DNA of 64,000 nt, taken from positions 1,240,001-1,304,000 of the forward strand of contig NZ_PVBS01000002.1 in the NCBI RefSeq assembly GCF_002980575.1, read 5' to 3'. This document shows, piece after piece, positions 17,176 to 26,500 of the stretch. Each line of letters starts with the position of its first letter. Within the stretch, counting starts at the first letter, position 1. Source of the stretch: Sphingobacterium gobiense. GTDB lineage: Bacteria > Bacteroidota > Bacteroidia > Sphingobacteriales > Sphingobacteriaceae. Both the position numbers and the translations under genes were made by a program. The notes under the pieces were generated by a model. It worked only from the letters and a program-made list of their open reading frames with translations, did no database searches and was not told where the DNA came from.

Positions 17176-17865
17176 ATGGGCATAACAGACAGTGATGTTA
17201 TCTATGAAGACAATCACTACATAGCGATTAACAAACGAGCTGGTGACATTGTACAGGTAGATAATACGGGCGACAAGTCGTTAGAAGATATGGTCAACAT
17301 CTATCTGACCGCCAAATACCAAAAACCAAACGGTGCTTTTGTGGGCGTTATACATCGATTGGATAGACCGGTTAGCGGTATGATTCTTTTTGCAAAGACG
17401 AGTAAAGGTCTGGATAGAATGAATCGTATGTTTCACGATCGAAAAGTATCGAAGACCTATTTAGCGGTCGTGCGTAACCGTCCGCCAAAAGACACCGATA
17501 CCTTAAAGAATTGGCTATTGCGAGACCGTAAGAAAATGATCACCAAAGCCTATGATCGGGAGGTAAAGGGGGGAAGTTTTGCGCAATTGGATTATGAGGT
17601 GCTGGGTGTTTTAGACGGCTACTATTTATTAAAGGTGTCGCCTATCACCGGACGCACACACCAAATTCGTGCACAACTGGCCTATATGGGATGTCCCATT
17701 GTGGGAGACAACAAATATGGATATCCAAGAGGAAGCCTACGCCGCACGATTTGTCTGCATTCCCGTTCGCTGGAATTTATTCACCCCATCAAGGACGAGC
17801 AATTAACGCTTGTCGCAAAGCTGCCTGTTGATGGCTTTTGGGAACGGTTTAATGCGCTGCTGTAA
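17176..17865 (+). CDS. RluA-family pseudouridine synthase
   Basis: Isomerises uridine to pseudouridine in rRNA or tRNA. The 229-aa protein is the short RluA form without an S4 domain. It has the catalytic Asp in HRLDRPVSGMILFAKT and the C-terminal GRTHQIRAQLAYMGCPIVGD motif with the GDNKYG loop. Target base not predictable. It lies 67 bp after the Mla-type operon and 15 bp before the aldehyde dehydrogenase gene. Confidence 0.9.
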   Translation: MGITDSDVIYEDNHYIAINKRAGDIVQVDNTGDKSLEDMVNIYLTAKYQKPNGAFVGVIHRLDRPVSGMILFAKTSKGLDRMNRMFHDRKVSKTYLAVVRNRPPKDTDTLKNWLLRDRKKMITKAYDREVKGGSFAQLDYEVLGVLDGYYLLKVSPITGRTHQIRAQLAYMGCPIVGDNKYGYPRGSLRRTICLHSRSLEFIHPIKDEQLTLVAKLPVDGFWERFNALL

Positions 17866-17880
17866 TAAAATCTACATCAT

Positions 17881-19323
17881 ATGGAAACCAACGAACTGAT
17901 AACTGGAAAAGCCTTTGTCAACGGACGATGGATAGTAGGAACAGATTCATTCGAGGTTGTAAATCCGGCGACTGACACCGTAGTGGAGAACGTAGCGGAT
18001 CTCACGGTGTCTGACGTACGTTATGCAGTCAAAGTTGCACATCATGCCTGGATATCTTTTAAAACAATGGACGTGGTACAGCGCGCCTCGCTATTGGAAA
18101 ATTGGTATCGTTTAATACTGGAACATAAGCAGGAACTGGCGGAAATCATTACAGTAGAATCTGGAAAATCTTTGACCGATAGCCTAGGTGAAGTGGACTA
18201 TGGTGCGTCCTTTGTGCTGTGGTTTGCCGAGGAAAGTAAGCGTTGTTATGGAGAAACCATGCCTGCACCGAAGATGTCGAATAGGATACTGACCATCAAA
18301 CAGGGGATAGGTGTTGTTGCAGCCATTACACCTTGGAATTTTCCGCTGGCCATGGTGACGAGAAAAGTAGCACCAGCTATTGCAGCAGGTTGTACCGTTA
18401 TCTTACGCCCTGCTTCCCAGACACCTTTAACGGCGTTGGCTCTTGCCATTCTTGCCGAAAAAGCCGGCTGTCCTGCGGGCGTATTCAACGTAGTTACAGG
18501 TACCGACTCTTCGGGTATCGGTTACGAGTTGAGCACTAATCCATTGATCCGAAAGCTATCCTTTACTGGCTCAACTTCAGTCGGAAAGCAGTTAATGAAG
18601 CAGGCTGCTGATCACATTAAAAAAGTATCTTTGGAGCTTGGAGGAAATGCGCCGTTCATCGTTTTCGAAGATGCTGATATAGAAGCCGCGGTACAGGGGG
18701 CTATATTTGCGAAATTCCGCAATGGCGGACAAACCTGCGTAGCGGTAAACCGCTTTTTGATACAAGATGCGATTTTTGATGAATTTTCGCAACGATTAAT
18801 GGAAGCCGTAGCGACTTTGGTCGTAGGTAACGGCCTAGATGAAGGTGTACAGTTAGGTCCCTTAATTAATAAAAAAGGATTGGATAAAGTACATAAACAT
18901 GTAACCGATGCGGTTGATAAAGGCGCCCGTATACTCCAGGGAGGAAAGGCAATCGGGGGATTGTTTTACGAAGCTACAGTGCTTGCGGATGTACCGGTGA
19001 ACGCGTTGATCGCGAAAGAAGAGACCTTCGGCCCGGTAGCCTCGTTATTTAGATTCAAGACGGAAGAAGAAGCTATCCAGCTGGCTAATAATACGGAATT
19101 CGGACTCGCCGCTTACTTTTACAGCAACGATGTTCATCGCTGTTGGCGTGTTGCAGAAGCACTAGAAGCCGGAATGGTGGGTGTAAACGAAGGGCAAATT
19201 TCATTCGCGGGAGCGCCGTTTGGTGGTATCAAAGAATCTGGAATAGGAAGGGAGGGGTCACGTTACGGATTGGATGAATATACGGAGCTGAAATATATAA
19301 ATTTTGGTGTCGCGAAGAGGTGA
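17881..19323 (+). CDS. gabD: Aldehyde dehydrogenase, succinate-semialdehyde dehydrogenase type
   Basis: Oxidises succinate semialdehyde (probable substrate) to succinate with NAD(P)+, in the cytoplasm. The 480-aa protein has TPWNFPLAMVTRKVAPAIAAG, the general base Glu252 in LELGGNAPF and the catalytic Cys286 in GGQTCVAVNR. The C-terminal motif GIKESGIGREGSRYGLDEYTE is characteristic of GabD-like enzymes. A C4-dicarboxylate transporter gene follows, which fits succinate metabolism. Substrate assignment is by family resemblance only. Confidence 0.85.
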   Translation: METNELITGKAFVNGRWIVGTDSFEVVNPATDTVVENVADLTVSDVRYAVKVAHHAWISFKTMDVVQRASLLENWYRLILEHKQELAEIITVESGKSLTDSLGEVDYGASFVLWFAEESKRCYGETMPAPKMSNRILTIKQGIGVVAAITPWNFPLAMVTRKVAPAIAAGCTVILRPASQTPLTALALAILAEKAGCPAGVFNVVTGTDSSGIGYELSTNPLIRKLSFTGSTSVGKQLMKQAADHIKKVSLELGGNAPFIVFEDADIEAAVQGAIFAKFRNGGQTCVAVNRFLIQDAIFDEFSQRLMEAVATLVVGNGLDEGVQLGPLINKKGLDKVHKHVTDAVDKGARILQGGKAIGGLFYEATVLADVPVNALIAKEETFGPVASLFRFKTEEEAIQLANNTEFGLAAYFYSNDVHRCWRVAEALEAGMVGVNEGQISFAGAPFGGIKESGIGREGSRYGLDEYTELKYINFGVAKR

Positions 19324-19398
19324 CCGATTAAAGAATAATATCAATATATAAATAAAATACGAGCAAAGGATGCTAACCCGTTAAAATAAAAAAGAACC

Positions 19399-20838
19399 AT
19401 GAGTAAACGCTTAGGATTATTTTTAGGACCTATACTTTTTCTGCTATTTCTCCTTTCGCTGCGTACAGATGCCCTAAGCTCGGAGGCCTCTTTGGTGCTA
19501 GCTATGGCGGTTTGGATGATCATTTGGTGGGTCACTGATGCGGTACCGTTGCCTGTCACCGCTTTATTACCCATGACGTTATTGCCCCTGACGGGTGTTT
19601 TTACCATGGTAGAAGCCACAACTCCTTATGCGCACCCTATTATATTTTTATTTATGGGCGGCTTTCTCATTGCCCTAGCTTTGGAGAAACATGGATTGCA
19701 CAGACGTATAGCATTACGCATATTGCAGGTTACGGGTACGCACGTCAATGGTATTCTGTTGGGCTTTATGTTATCGTCAGCCTTTTTAAGCATGTGGATA
19801 TCCAATACGGCAACAGCTGTGATGATGTTGCCCATCGCAAACTCCATATTTCAGTTGTTGGAAGAAACCGGAGAGACACAGGAAGACAATAAGGCCATGA
19901 AACGGTTTAAGGTTGAACTCTTGCTGGGGATTGCTTACGCAGCGAACATTGGTGGGATGGCTACGTTGATCGGTACGCCTCCTAATATGGTGATGGTTGG
20001 ATTTATGCAGGAGTTTGCAGACGTAGAAGTAGATTTCTCTAGGTGGTTGTTATTGGGAGGGTCTATTTCTGTGGTATTGCTCGCCACAATGTACATTTTT
20101 TTTACGAAAATTTTCTTTCGACACGGGCTGCAACAATTGAAAGGAGCTGATATGATGGTGCGCCAACAACGGAAAAAAATGGGAAATATGCAGCGGGCGG
20201 AGAAGTTGGTGCTGGGGGTATTTTGCCTTGCAATTTGCTGTTGGATATTTAAAGATCAAATAAATGGGGTACTTGGTGATAATTATCTTAACGATACTGT
20301 AATTGCTATGGGAGGAGGTGTGTTGATGTTTGTGATTCCTCTTCATAATAGAAAGCCAATATTTGTGTTGCATTGGGAAGATACACAGCGACTTCCTTGG
20401 GGTATATTGTTGTTGTTTGGTGGTGGTTTATGTTTGGCAAAAGGGCTCCAGGAATTTGGGGTGATTGAATATATGGGAAATATGATTTCAGCTAATCTCG
20501 ACCTACCATCAGACGTATTGACCGGTATATTGACCGTATTTACGGTCTTTGCAACAGAGCTGACGAGTAATACTGCTTTGGCGACTATTTTTATACCGGT
20601 GGTAATCAATCTGTCTGATATATTGCAGGTAGATACAATGCTGATGGTCGTGCCGGTTACACTGGCTGCAAGTTGTGCCTTCATGATGCCGATTGCTACG
20701 CCGCCTAATGCTGTCGTCTTCTCGAGTGGACATATAAAAATTATGGATATGATTAAGGTTGGGTTTTGGTTGAATATGATCAGTTTGGTCGTCATTTTAT
20801 TGATGAGCAAGCTGTTGATCCCTTTGATATATGGTTAG
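19399..20838 (+). CDS. SLC13/DASS-family sodium:dicarboxylate symporter
   Basis: Inner-membrane transporter of 479 aa with 11-12 hydrophobic segments. It shows the DASS motifs SAFLSMWISNTATAVMMLPIA and IGGMATLIGTPPNMV in the first half. The second-half repeat is ELTSNTALATIFIPV and MMPIATPPNAVVFSSG. The SNT and TPPN signatures form the sodium- and carboxylate-binding hairpins. Likely substrates are succinate, malate or fumarate. It lies 75 bp after the semialdehyde dehydrogenase gene, perhaps co-transcribed. Confidence 0.9.
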   Translation: MSKRLGLFLGPILFLLFLLSLRTDALSSEASLVLAMAVWMIIWWVTDAVPLPVTALLPMTLLPLTGVFTMVEATTPYAHPIIFLFMGGFLIALALEKHGLHRRIALRILQVTGTHVNGILLGFMLSSAFLSMWISNTATAVMMLPIANSIFQLLEETGETQEDNKAMKRFKVELLLGIAYAANIGGMATLIGTPPNMVMVGFMQEFADVEVDFSRWLLLGGSISVVLLATMYIFFTKIFFRHGLQQLKGADMMVRQQRKKMGNMQRAEKLVLGVFCLAICCWIFKDQINGVLGDNYLNDTVIAMGGGVLMFVIPLHNRKPIFVLHWEDTQRLPWGILLLFGGGLCLAKGLQEFGVIEYMGNMISANLDLPSDVLTGILTVFTVFATELTSNTALATIFIPVVINLSDILQVDTMLMVVPVTLAASCAFMMPIATPPNAVVFSSGHIKIMDMIKVGFWLNMISLVVILLMSKLLIPLIYG

Positions 20839-20909
20839 GAGAATGCCACATCCTTGTCATGTATAATCGCACTTCTTTAGATTGTCAGCTCCGGAGTGTT
20901 CTTTTCAAA

Positions 20910-20941
20910 TTGTACTAAACCATAAAATTTTGGTATTTTTG
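20910..20941 (+). promoter_or_regulatory. Promoter TTG-N21-TATTTTTG, 3 nt before a start codon
   Basis: TTG (20910-20912), 21-bp spacer, TATTTTTG (20934-20941). The ATG at 20945 follows after only 3 nt, so the transcript is predicted to be leaderless. Confidence 0.6.
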
Positions 20942-20944
20942 TAT

Positions 20945-21220
20945 ATGATTTCAAAATGGACTCCTTTTTTCGTTATACTGGCGGTAGCCATGTTGAGTAT
21001 TTTGTGTTATACGGACGTGTCCGCTCAATGCGCTATGTGTTCCTTAAATGCGGAGAATAGTGCTGCTAACGGTAACACACAAGGGAAGGGATTAAATGAT
21101 GGTATCCTCTTTCTGTTGGCTATTCCTTATTTGATTGCCATAGGAATAGGTGTCTTGTGGTATAAAAAATACCGCAAGAACAACGCTAAAAAAGTCTCAC
21201 CCTTTGGAGAACAAATCTAA
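20945..21220 (+). CDS. Small exported membrane protein of unknown function
   Basis: The frame is open from 20882, but the ATG at 20945 begins a good signal peptide (MISKWTPFFVILAVAML to VSAQ) directly after a promoter box, so I choose it: 91 aa. The mature part starts CAMCSLNAENSA, a CxxC pair just after cleavage. A membrane helix follows (about residues 55-74, DGILFLLAIPYLIAIGIGVLW) and a basic tail. The same layout is common in Sphingobacteriaceae but not characterised. It precedes a DUF983 gene by 4 bp. Confidence 0.7.
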   Translation: MISKWTPFFVILAVAMLSILCYTDVSAQCAMCSLNAENSAANGNTQGKGLNDGILFLLAIPYLIAIGIGVLWYKKYRKNNAKKVSPFGEQI

Positions 21221-21224
21221 TTAT

Positions 21225-21620
21225 ATGACAACATCTAGGTTCACTGCTATGGCGCAGTCTAAATGTCCGAAATGTAGAGTCGGGAAGGTGTTTGAGGGAC
21301 CGGTATACGGCTTTAAAAAGCAGAAGATGCATGAGCGTTGTCCTCATTGCGGACTAAAGTTTGAAGTAGAACCGGGTTATTTTTATGCGGCGATGTATGT
21401 GAGCTATGCTTTTTCAGTAGCTGAAGTGGTCGCACTCGGTTTAGCCACCGCTATGTTGACAAAAAGCGAATCACCTTGGCTGTATGTTTCCGTCCTTTTT
21501 GGTGCAATATTAATCTTTGCACCCTTTAATCTTCGATATTCCCGTCTGGTGTTGTTGCATTACCTTTCTCCCAAAATCGTGTATAATCCAGCATACGAAA
21601 TAGCATCGGAACAAAAGTAG
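21225..21620 (+). CDS. DUF983 family membrane protein
   Basis: A 131-aa protein starting at the ATG 21225, 4 bp after the previous stop; an earlier in-frame start would overlap the upstream gene. It has a zinc-ribbon-like pair CPKC...CPHC (SKCPKCRVGKVF, ERCPHCGLKFE) followed by PGYFYAAMYVSYAFSV and two membrane helices. This is the DUF983 pattern. Function unknown; the cytoplasmic zinc ribbon next to membrane helices is the only clue. Confidence 0.85.
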   Translation: MTTSRFTAMAQSKCPKCRVGKVFEGPVYGFKKQKMHERCPHCGLKFEVEPGYFYAAMYVSYAFSVAEVVALGLATAMLTKSESPWLYVSVLFGAILIFAPFNLRYSRLVLLHYLSPKIVYNPAYEIASEQK

Positions 21621-21642
21621 GAATGGTGATCGCGATACTGCG

Positions 21643-21933
21643 TTACTCCAATGATAGGTATTGCATCTTGCTATCAAAAATAAACGCTTTTTCGGCGTGG
21701 TTGGTCATTAAATACGTTTGCAGTTCGGCCATTACGTCTTCTTGAAATTTGCCTATTGCGGCATCGTCTGCAGCAAGAAATTGTATACAATACGTATGTC
21801 CTTCGTGCGGAGAATCCAACATTTTCAAAAACGTTGTTTCGTAAGAACTTGTGCGTAAATGCGATTTAAGCCAATTGACCACTTGATCATGACGACTGTC
21901 CTCCATAATTATAGAGATGTTATATAAAATCAT
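21643..21933 (-). CDS. DUF4286 family protein
   Basis: A 96-aa cytoplasmic protein, MILYNISIIMEDSRHDQVVNWL, with a ferredoxin-like alpha/beta pattern and SPHEGHTYCIQFLA in the middle. This matches the Bacteroidota DUF4286 family, of unknown function. The frame also contains a TTG two codons upstream (21939), but that TTG is part of the TATCTTTG promoter box, so the ATG at 21933 is the start. It converges with the DUF983 gene (22 bp). Confidence 0.85.
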   Translation of the reverse strand: MILYNISIIMEDSRHDQVVNWLKSHLRTSSYETTFLKMLDSPHEGHTYCIQFLAADDAAIGKFQEDVMAELQTYLMTNHAEKAFIFDSKMQYLSLE

Positions 21934-21936
21934 ACG

Positions 21937-21944
21937 CAAAGATA
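21937..21944 (-). promoter_or_regulatory. -7 box TATCTTTG, 3 nt before the DUF4286 ATG
   Basis: Minus-strand order is TATCTTTG, CGT, ATG. A leaderless transcript is predicted. No TTG was found 19-21 bp further upstream. Confidence 0.5.
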
Positions 21945-21952
21945 CGAGATTG

Positions 21953-21980
21953 GAGTTATAAGTTATGAGTTATAAGTTGG
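21953..21980. repeat. Short gagttataa-type repeat
   Basis: Two tandem units GAGTTATAAGTTAT / GAGTTATAAGTTGG. The same words occur at 7449-7486 (inverse) and 47811-47837, all in intergenic positions. Confidence 0.5.
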
Positions 21981-22093
21981 CCCTCGACGGAGAACGGGCA
22001 GTTGGTTATGACCGAGGCTTGTAAAAATAAGGTTGCAGATACCCTATTATTATAAAAAAATAACAATATTTGAAATTGCAATAGGATTAGAAT

Positions 22094-23983
22094 ATGTTTA
22101 GATTTTTGCTTTGGATTTTTGCTGTGTGTTTGTTTGTAGGTTCAGTTTCGTGTGGAAATAAGCAAAATACAAACAAGTTAATCCCCATAGAAGACTTTTT
22201 CGTTAAACCGGAAAAAAGTAACTTTAAAATATCCCCCGACGGTCGCCGAATTGCGTATTTGGGGATAGATGACCATTGTCGGAATATCTTTGTTCTGGAT
22301 TTACAGGACAAGAGCAAATCAAAGCAACTTACCTATCAGTCGGATATGAATGTACAGTATTTTTTCTGGGCTTCCGATTCCCTGATAGTATATTCCAATA
22401 GCCATTCACCCCAGGATAGCCTGCGCATTTACAGTATCTTGGTCGACTCCGAAAAAGTCACATTGTTATTGCCAGTTAAGAAAGCTCGATTGCGCTGGCT
22501 GGCACCACACACGCTCCATGACAATTATTTGCTTGCTACCCTGAACGATCGAGATTCAACGGCGTTTGATTTGTATAAAATTTTTGTAGATGGTTCTAAC
22601 CCCAAGCTGTTAACACGCAACCCTGGCAATATCTCTAAATGGTTTGCGTCTCCAGATGGAAAGGTACGACTGGCGATGACCAACGATAGCGTACAGGAGA
22701 GTATCTTGTATCGAGCGGAGGAAGATATGCCTTTTCAGCAGGTTACTACCACGGACTACCAGACATCGATAAGACCCTTAGGTTTTGTGAAGCATTCGCA
22801 CACCCATATCTATGCGTTATCTAACGACAATAGAGATAGGCTGTCGCTGGTGGAATATGATGTATCTACCGGAAAAGAAGAACGACTATTATTTGAAAAT
22901 CCAAAGGTAGACCTTGAGCCTGCTGGTTATTCCTACGACTTACAAGAGCTTATTTTTAGTCAGTATACCATTAACAAGGTGAAAAGACATTTTTTCCATC
23001 CTACATTTCAACAGTATTTCGCCAAACTGACGGCTAAGTTTGATAATCAGTCTATTGACATTCTCGACATGGACAAGAATATGCAGCATTGGATTGTTAA
23101 AATTTATACGGATGTGCATGCAGGTGGAATTTATTATTATGATGTAATAAGCGATACAGCAGAACTGTTGGAAGAAATGAACCCGAAATTAGCAATGGCG
23201 ACGCTATCTCCAAAAGAAGCAGTTAGCTTTCAAAGCCGGGACGGCTTGACATTGCATGGCTATCTTACTTATCCATTGATTGGGAGACGAGATAAGCTGC
23301 CAGTAGTGGTGTTGGTACATGATGGTCCCAATCGTCGCGAAACAAGTGATTTCGATGCAGAGGTACAGTTTTTGGCCAACCGAGGTTATCTTGTGTTTCA
23401 ATTAAACTATAGAGGGTCGGCGGGTTATGGAAAGCAGTTTTGGTCCGCCGGTTTCAAAGAATGGGGAGGGAAGATACAAGCTGATATGATCGATGGAGTG
23501 ACATGGCTGATTCATCAAGGAATCGTGGATAAAGATAGGGTTGCCATCATGGGAAGTGGTTTTGGTGGGTATTCGGCTCTCCATGCGGCTACCTATAATT
23601 CTTCGTTTTATAAGTGTGCCATTTCGATGTCAGGATATACAAATCTCTTTACGTATTTTAAAGAGATTCCACCCCACCATCAGCAGTACGTTCGTCTGTT
23701 TTATAACATAATTGGTAATCCGAATAAGGAATATGAGCTATTCAAAGCAATTTCGCCTGTTTTCCATGCTGATAAAGTAAAGATTCCCGTACTTTTTGCA
23801 CAGGGTGGAAAAGATAGATTTAGTTCATTGACAGATGCAAACCAATTTGTTCAAAAGTTAAAAAACAATGACGTGCCGATTAAGTATATATATAGAGAAG
23901 AAGAGGGGCGGCGATTTAGGAGTGAAGAAAACATTATAAACTATTATCAGGAAGTAGAGGCCTTTTTGAAGAAGTATCTATAA
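22094..23983 (+). CDS. S9 prolyl-oligopeptidase-like lipoprotein, catalytic residues lost
   Basis: A 629-aa lipoprotein (lipobox GSVSC, Cys20). Residues about 30-370 are beta-propeller-like (repeated PDGRRIAYL / SPDGKVRLAM blades); about 385-629 is an alpha/beta-hydrolase domain as in S9 peptidases (RDGLTLHGYLTYP, LVHDGPNRRE). The nucleophile elbow, normally GGSxGGY, reads GSGFGGY (residues 487-493), placing Gly489 where Ser is expected. The EGHGF histidine motif reads EGRRF (604-608). Asp574 remains. It therefore looks like a pseudo-peptidase. It is 5 bp upstream of a histidine kinase gene, so a ligand-binding or sensory role is plausible. Confidence 0.85.
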   Translation: MFRFLLWIFAVCLFVGSVSCGNKQNTNKLIPIEDFFVKPEKSNFKISPDGRRIAYLGIDDHCRNIFVLDLQDKSKSKQLTYQSDMNVQYFFWASDSLIVYSNSHSPQDSLRIYSILVDSEKVTLLLPVKKARLRWLAPHTLHDNYLLATLNDRDSTAFDLYKIFVDGSNPKLLTRNPGNISKWFASPDGKVRLAMTNDSVQESILYRAEEDMPFQQVTTTDYQTSIRPLGFVKHSHTHIYALSNDNRDRLSLVEYDVSTGKEERLLFENPKVDLEPAGYSYDLQELIFSQYTINKVKRHFFHPTFQQYFAKLTAKFDNQSIDILDMDKNMQHWIVKIYTDVHAGGIYYYDVISDTAELLEEMNPKLAMATLSPKEAVSFQSRDGLTLHGYLTYPLIGRRDKLPVVVLVHDGPNRRETSDFDAEVQFLANRGYLVFQLNYRGSAGYGKQFWSAGFKEWGGKIQADMIDGVTWLIHQGIVDKDRVAIMGSGFGGYSALHAATYNSSFYKCAISMSGYTNLFTYFKEIPPHHQQYVRLFYNIIGNPNKEYELFKAISPVFHADKVKIPVLFAQGGKDRFSSLTDANQFVQKLKNNDVPIKYIYREEEGRRFRSEENIINYYQEVEAFLKKYL

Positions 23984-23988
23984 GCAAT

Positions 23989-25662
23989 ATGGCATATAAC
24001 CAGCTTAAATACCGAAAGAACTTTGGGTTGCTAATTGCTTTTGTAATATTGGTGACTATATTATTCGGTGTTGCTATGCTGGCCGCGCGCTCGATGATCG
24101 CCAACTTTATTGAGACAGAGTTTAATAACAGAAAAGTAGAGGTGTTTGATCGCTCTGTGCAGCCGTTTCATGAGTTCTTTAACGATAAAATCCCTGAAAT
24201 ATCATATTATCAGGGATATTTGGATTCCGTAAAAGCCGCATCATATGTTAATGATATCATTCGGAAATATGCATTTGTGGATCGTGTGCTTTTTTACGAT
24301 ATCGCTATCACGAATTCTGATACTGTAGAGACTGGAATTAAGTACAACAACCTGCTCGTTTATCCTAAAAGTATTACCTCGTTTTACTTAAACGAAGAAA
24401 ATAGGCTTATTGCTCAACGTCCTGAGAATACGCAGACACGTGCTTATATAGACGACTTTAATACCATGGTGTTAAAGTTTGTCGGCTTCCTGGATCGGGT
24501 TAACGAATCGACAAGCATGTCGAACGATGATATTTATCGGGTTTTTTATGCTTTGAACCCCGGGAAGGTAATCTACATGAATATTCCGCGGATTTCCGAT
24601 TTATTAGCGTATAAACGTATGATGTCAGTTCCAGACACAAACTTTGTAGCATACGATCAAGATATGTTCATGTTTTTAATCGATCCAAGCAAGATTCAAA
24701 TTAAAAATGTAGCCGAAAATTTATATGAAAAGATAGCGATATTGCCTATTGTATCTGGTAGTGTGAGTGATCAGCATTACTATTTGCAGACGGAATTATC
24801 GCTTCCAGGAGCCTTGTCCGATTATAAACTGCAGTATACAAGCTCTGAGGGCTTTATTAATAAAGAAATTAACAGGCGTTTCTTCCCCGTTAGCCTTGGT
24901 ATATCGGGCGTCTATCTGATATTAATCTTTATTGCTTATCTGATTTATCGGAACGTGACAATCAACAGCAGGCTATTCCAACTACAGTATGATTTTATTA
25001 ATAATCTAACACATGAATTTAAGACACCTGTAAGTGTGATCAAGATTGCTGGAAACAATATTCAGAGTAGTGAAAAGCTGTCAACGGAAGAGCAACGCAT
25101 GTATGGGAAGATTTTGGATCAAGAGGCAGATAAACTGAACAGTTTGATGAACAAATTATTGTCATTTGCGCAAATTGAGAATAAGTCAATCAAGCCCAAT
25201 AAAGAAGAGGTACAGGTGGAGGAGTTCTGTGAACCAATTTTCGAAGCCGTTAAACTAAAATATCCCGATTTAAACTTTACCTATACAATCGATGTCCAAA
25301 ACCATATGATGGTAGACACAACGCTTTTATTAAGCGTGTTCCAAAATTTGATTGACAACGCCTATAAGTATTCGGAGCCGCAGCGTAAGTTCCTACATAT
25401 TGACGTACAACAAAACAAGAAAAATTTTGTTATAAAATTTAAAGATAAAGGGATAGGCATAAATAAAAAGGAATTTAATAGTATTTTTAAAAAATTTTAT
25501 AGAGTAAAGAACCAATTCAACCAACAAGGAAGTATTGGTTTGGGTTTAGCGTTCTGCAAGGAAATTGTAGATTTCATGGGGGGAGAGATCAAAGTAGATA
25601 GTGTACCGAGCGAAGGCACTACTTTTACATTGCTTCTACCTTTAGGACCGAAAAAGAACTAA
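23989..25662 (+). CDS. Membrane sensor histidine kinase
   Basis: A 557-aa kinase. TM1 at about residues 12-34, a large periplasmic sensor region of about 265 residues with no family I recognise, and TM2 at about 303-325. Then HisKA with NLTHEFKTPVS (phospho-acceptor His342) and HATPase_c with NLIDNAYKYSE, KDKGIGI and GSIGLGLAFCKE. All catalytic boxes are present. The response regulator follows after 8 bp, and the pseudo-peptidase lipoprotein precedes it by 5 bp. The architecture resembles RprX-type Bacteroidota kinases. Confidence 0.93.
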   Translation: MAYNQLKYRKNFGLLIAFVILVTILFGVAMLAARSMIANFIETEFNNRKVEVFDRSVQPFHEFFNDKIPEISYYQGYLDSVKAASYVNDIIRKYAFVDRVLFYDIAITNSDTVETGIKYNNLLVYPKSITSFYLNEENRLIAQRPENTQTRAYIDDFNTMVLKFVGFLDRVNESTSMSNDDIYRVFYALNPGKVIYMNIPRISDLLAYKRMMSVPDTNFVAYDQDMFMFLIDPSKIQIKNVAENLYEKIAILPIVSGSVSDQHYYLQTELSLPGALSDYKLQYTSSEGFINKEINRRFFPVSLGISGVYLILIFIAYLIYRNVTINSRLFQLQYDFINNLTHEFKTPVSVIKIAGNNIQSSEKLSTEEQRMYGKILDQEADKLNSLMNKLLSFAQIENKSIKPNKEEVQVEEFCEPIFEAVKLKYPDLNFTYTIDVQNHMMVDTTLLLSVFQNLIDNAYKYSEPQRKFLHIDVQQNKKNFVIKFKDKGIGINKKEFNSIFKKFYRVKNQFNQQGSIGLGLAFCKEIVDFMGGEIKVDSVPSEGTTFTLLLPLGPKKN

Positions 25663-25670
25663 ATAATATT

Positions 25671-26372
25671 ATGAGTAAAGATATCACGATTGCTGTAATA
25701 GAAGACGACGAGAACTTACGTTTTTTGGTTACACACCGTCTGCAAACAGAAGGATATAAAGTTATTCAGGCAGCTAATGGTCTCGAAGCTGAAGAGCAAA
25801 TACTCCAACAAAAACCTGATGTCGTTCTGTTGGATTGGATGCTTCCCGGCAAAGAGGGTATTGATGTATGTGAATCTGTGCGCCAAGCTGGTTTTGAGAA
25901 TATCATTATTATGATGACGGCAAAGTCACAGGACGTGGACAAAATTGATGCGTACAGCTATGGCGTGACGGATTACATTACGAAACCATTTAACATGGAT
26001 GTGTTAGTGGCTATGATCGAAAACAAAGTGCGGTTTTTCTTGCCGAAAAATAGCGATGTCTATACTTTTGGCAAAACGGAACACCACCCTACCATACATT
26101 CCTTGGTAAGAGAGGGGCGCAAAATAGAATTGACGATTTTGGAAAACCGTATCTTGCTTTATTTTCTACAAAATGTGGGAAAAGAAATCACAAGAGAGGA
26201 ACTGATGGAGGTTGTATGGGGTTATAGCTCCAATGTAAATACACGGACACTGGACATGCACGTTGTACGTCTTCGTAAGAAAATCGAAACCAATCCAGAT
26301 AAGCCACATTATTTACAGACCGTTCGCGGATTGGGTTATAAGTTTATTGATACAGACGAAGAAGAATCGTAA
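25671..26372 (+). CDS. OmpR-family response regulator
   Basis: A 233-aa DNA-binding regulator. The receiver domain (residues about 1-125) has the acidic pocket EDDE, phospho-acceptor Asp55 in VVLLDWMLPG, MTAKS and the lysine in YITKPFN. The C-terminal winged helix (about 135-230) has TREELMEVVWGYSSNVNTRTLDMHVVRLRKKIE, the OmpR/PhoB DNA-binding signature. It is the cognate of the kinase encoded 8 bp upstream. Targets unknown. Confidence 0.95.
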   Translation: MSKDITIAVIEDDENLRFLVTHRLQTEGYKVIQAANGLEAEEQILQQKPDVVLLDWMLPGKEGIDVCESVRQAGFENIIIMMTAKSQDVDKIDAYSYGVTDYITKPFNMDVLVAMIENKVRFFLPKNSDVYTFGKTEHHPTIHSLVREGRKIELTILENRILLYFLQNVGKEITREELMEVVWGYSSNVNTRTLDMHVVRLRKKIETNPDKPHYLQTVRGLGYKFIDTDEEES

Positions 26373-26393
26373 AAGAAATTTGCTTTTTTAGAA

Positions 26394-26418
26394 GTTGCTT
26401 GCTATCTTAGCAAGCAAC
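26394..26418. other. Perfect 11-bp hairpin downstream of the response regulator
   Basis: GTTGCTTGCTA (26394-26404) / TAGCAAGCAAC (26408-26418), 3-nt loop, no T-tract. It precedes the terminator hairpin at 26422. Confidence 0.6.
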
Positions 26419-26421
26419 GAG

Positions 26422-26468
26422 CAAGACCATGTTGTCCTGGCAAAGGGCGGTATGGTCTTGTCTTTTTT
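26422..26468 (+). terminator. Rho-independent terminator of the kinase/regulator operon
   Basis: CAAGACCAT (26422-26430) / ATGGTCTTG (26452-26460) followed by TCTTTTTTT. It separates the signalling operon from greA, but lies only about 30 bp before the greA ATG and could also act as a leader attenuator. Confidence 0.85.
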
Positions 26469-26500
26469 TAATTTTTTTTGAATATAAATAACGTAAAAAT

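Noticed and set aside
17125..17187. Mini-frame MMSKVSGFF... overlapping the RluA-type start
   Set aside because: About 20 codons, different frame from the synthase, no sign of a ribosome site or family.
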